Source: JBBRNH01 sp038230415 | GTDB lineage: Bacteria > Bacteroidota > Bacteroidia > Cytophagales > Spirosomataceae | Length of the DNA stretch: 39,966 bases | Assembly: GCA_038230415.1 (NCBI GenBank) | Contig: JBBRNH010000050.1 | Span: forward strand, 1-39,966 | Direction of reading: 5' to 3' | Part shown: in pieces, positions 38,695-39,966 of the stretch | How positions within the stretch are numbered: position 1 is the stretch's first letter | Layout of the letters: each line of letters starts with the position of its first letter | Made by a program: the position numbers and the translations under genes | The notes under the pieces: model-generated | What the model was told of the DNA's origin: nothing | Seen by the model: only the letters and a program-made list of their open reading frames with translations | Databases searched by the model: none

Positions 38695-38864
38695 AGAGCA
38701 AGCAGAAAATAGTCAAAACCCCACTCGGTGAGGTAGTAGTTACGGTGAACGAAAAAATGGTTTCGCACCAAAATGACCCGGCTATTCAGCGAAAAGTGGC
38801 CGAGGCCGCGCAGTTCCTTAAAAAATATCCGGTTCCGTCAACGGTCGAAGAGGGGCTGGATTGA
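38691..38864 (+). CDS. Small protein paired with DUF6934
   Basis: A 57-residue protein, MKSKQKIVKTPLGEVVVTVN followed by EKMVSHQNDPAIQRKVAEAA and QFLKKYPVPSTVEEGLD. It starts in an ATGA overlap with the DUF6934 gene and ends 27 bases before gpsA. It has a basic beta-like N-terminal half and a helix from about 28 to 46, with no export signal. I do not recognise a named family; in arrangement it behaves like an obligate partner of the DUF6934 protein. Confidence 0.6.
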   Translation: MKSKQKIVKTPLGEVVVTVNEKMVSHQNDPAIQRKVAEAAQFLKKYPVPSTVEEGLD

Positions 38865-38891
38865 CCAGCAACGTTATTGTTTGCCGAATTA

Positions 38892-39890
38892 ATGACTAAT
38901 CCTCCCAAAATAACCATTGTTGGCGGTGGCAGTTGGGCCACTGCCCTCATCAAAATCCTGAGCGAAAACCCGGTTAAAATCAACTGGTGGATGCGCCAAA
39001 AACCGGATGCCAACCACATCCGGCAGTTCCAGCGCAACCCGCGCTATCTTACCGAGGTTCGTATCAATCCGCGTAAGGTCAGGATTTATCTGAAAATTAC
39101 CGAGGCCCTCCGCGATACTGATTTTGTGATCTTAGCCGTGCCGGCCGCGTTTGTTACCGACGCGCTGACGGGGTTGGAATCACGCCATTTTGCCGGAAAA
39201 ACCGTTATCTCGGCCATCAAAGGCATGATCCCCAGCACCAACCAACTCGTTACCGACTACGTGGCCGACCAGTACGGCGTGTCGCACGGGCAGTTGGCGG
39301 TCATTGCCGGGCCGTGCCACGCCGAAGAAGTCGCGCTCGAAAAACAGTCTTACCTCACCATTGCCTCCACCAATACCGCCGTAGCCGAGACGGTTGCCGA
39401 TATGCTGGCTTGTCGGTTTGTGAAGACCTCGTCATTGGCCGACATCTACGGCGTGGAGTACAGCGCGGTGATGAAAAACATCATTGCCCTGGCGTGTGGC
39501 ATTACGCACGGCCTCGGCTACGGCGATAATTTTCAGGCCGTACTGGTCTCCAACGCCATGCAGGAAATAAAACGATTTGTGGATGCCCTCGACCCGCGCC
39601 CGCGCGATTTGAGCGCGTCGGCCTACCTCGGCGATCTGCTCGTAACGGCTTACTCGCCGTTCAGCCGCAACCGCACCTTTGGTAACTGGATTGGCCGGGG
39701 CTATACCGTGCCATCGGCGCAGGCCGAAATGAAGATGGTGGCCGAAGGGTATTATGCCGTGAAAAGCATCTGGGAAATTAACCAACGGCTCGGCGTGGCT
39801 ATGCCCATTACCGAAGCCGTTTATCGGATTTTGTACGAAGCCGCGTCGCCCGGTGCCGAAATAGAGATAGTGAAGGGATTGATGGTGTAA
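38892..39890 (+). CDS. gpsA: NAD(P)H-dependent glycerol-3-phosphate dehydrogenase
   Basis: A 332-residue cytoplasmic enzyme reducing dihydroxyacetone phosphate to sn-glycerol-3-phosphate for phospholipid synthesis. The Rossmann nucleotide-binding motif is IVGGGSWATALIKIL (near residues 9-23), followed by VPAAFVTDAL, SAIKGMIP, VIAGPCHAEEVA and the catalytic Lys195 in YSAVMKNIIALACG. ASAYLGDLLVTAYSPFSRNR is the substrate-site signature and looks intact. The ATG at 38892 is preferred over an upstream TTG. It may share a transcript with the three preceding genes, although it has no evident functional link to them. Confidence 0.95.
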   Translation: MTNPPKITIVGGGSWATALIKILSENPVKINWWMRQKPDANHIRQFQRNPRYLTEVRINPRKVRIYLKITEALRDTDFVILAVPAAFVTDALTGLESRHFAGKTVISAIKGMIPSTNQLVTDYVADQYGVSHGQLAVIAGPCHAEEVALEKQSYLTIASTNTAVAETVADMLACRFVKTSSLADIYGVEYSAVMKNIIALACGITHGLGYGDNFQAVLVSNAMQEIKRFVDALDPRPRDLSASAYLGDLLVTAYSPFSRNRTFGNWIGRGYTVPSAQAEMKMVAEGYYAVKSIWEINQRLGVAMPITEAVYRILYEAASPGAEIEIVKGLMV

Positions 39891-39893
39891 TGT

Positions 39894-39941
39894 AGAGACC
39901 GCACCGGCGGACCGGCAATATTTTGCGTCTCACCGCCGGAT
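39894..39941. repeat. GTAGAGAC..GCGTCTC intergenic repeat near the window end
   Basis: TAGAGACCGCACCGGCGG at the left faces TTTGCGTCTCACCGCCGG at the right; GAGACGCA/TGCGTCTC ends are recognisable although the left copy carries an extra C. A GC-rich insert separates the arms. It follows the gpsA stop codon directly; the rest of the window (39942-39966) shows nothing. Confidence 0.5.
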
Positions 39942-39966
39942 GGTTTTCTTTTATTGCGTACCATCC

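Overview
This window looks like the chromosome of a Bacteroidota bacterium, most likely Cytophagales near Spirosoma/Fibrella. The reasons are type IX secretion (T9SS) C-terminal domains of both type A and type B, a SusC-like outer-membrane beta-barrel receptor, a Bacteroidota 'putative porin', DUF4230, DUF4385 and DUF6934 proteins, several Uma2 genes, and -7 boxes of the TAnnTTTG type in place of sigma70 promoters. Base composition is moderately GC-rich, with clear AT-rich patches. I see no tRNA, rRNA, CRISPR array, transposase or phage genes.

Layout. 1-1013: two tandem Uma2 paralogues on the minus strand. 1143-3831: a tight plus-strand cluster of PhoD-like phosphatase, inorganic pyrophosphatase and a DJ-1/PfpI protein. 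3881-4651: a CpsB/YwqE-type PHP protein whose metal site looks destroyed, divergent from a porin (4849-6939). 7040-13898: a minus-strand run of icmF, M1 aminopeptidase, Uma2 and DUF4230. 14074-16620: GH20 hexosaminidase. 16666-18561: an SprB-repeat, T9SS type B surface protein. 18807-22792: a small HTH protein, a perfect 23-bp palindrome, then an AT-rich lipoprotein and a secreted SGNH esterase whose composition changes abruptly mid-gene. 22986-33250: TonB-type receptor, ferrochelatase, a LolA-like secreted protein, a TPR membrane protein, atpG, atpA and folD, all on the minus strand. 33299-34212: a Xre-RES toxin-antitoxin pair with its operator. 34305-34552: a broken histidine kinase end. 34549-36942: DUF4385, a cation diffusion facilitator and an outer-membrane beta-barrel protein. 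37187-39890: M42 peptidase, a DUF6934/small-protein pair and gpsA on the plus strand.

Themes. The genes mix housekeeping functions (ATP synthase, folate, haem, phospholipid precursors, pyrophosphate) with cell-envelope and secreted degradative proteins. The most unusual layer is repeats: at least five intergenic elements share one design, a short-period purine-rich tract facing its imperfect reverse complement. One such element forms most of the signal peptide of the porin, one provides the stop codons of two convergent genes, one fills the atpA-atpG gap, and a related one-armed tract lies inside icmF. Gene debris is also readable: a T9SS sorting tail, a histidine kinase carrying one nonsense mutation and one single-base deletion, and a possible XisH N-terminus.
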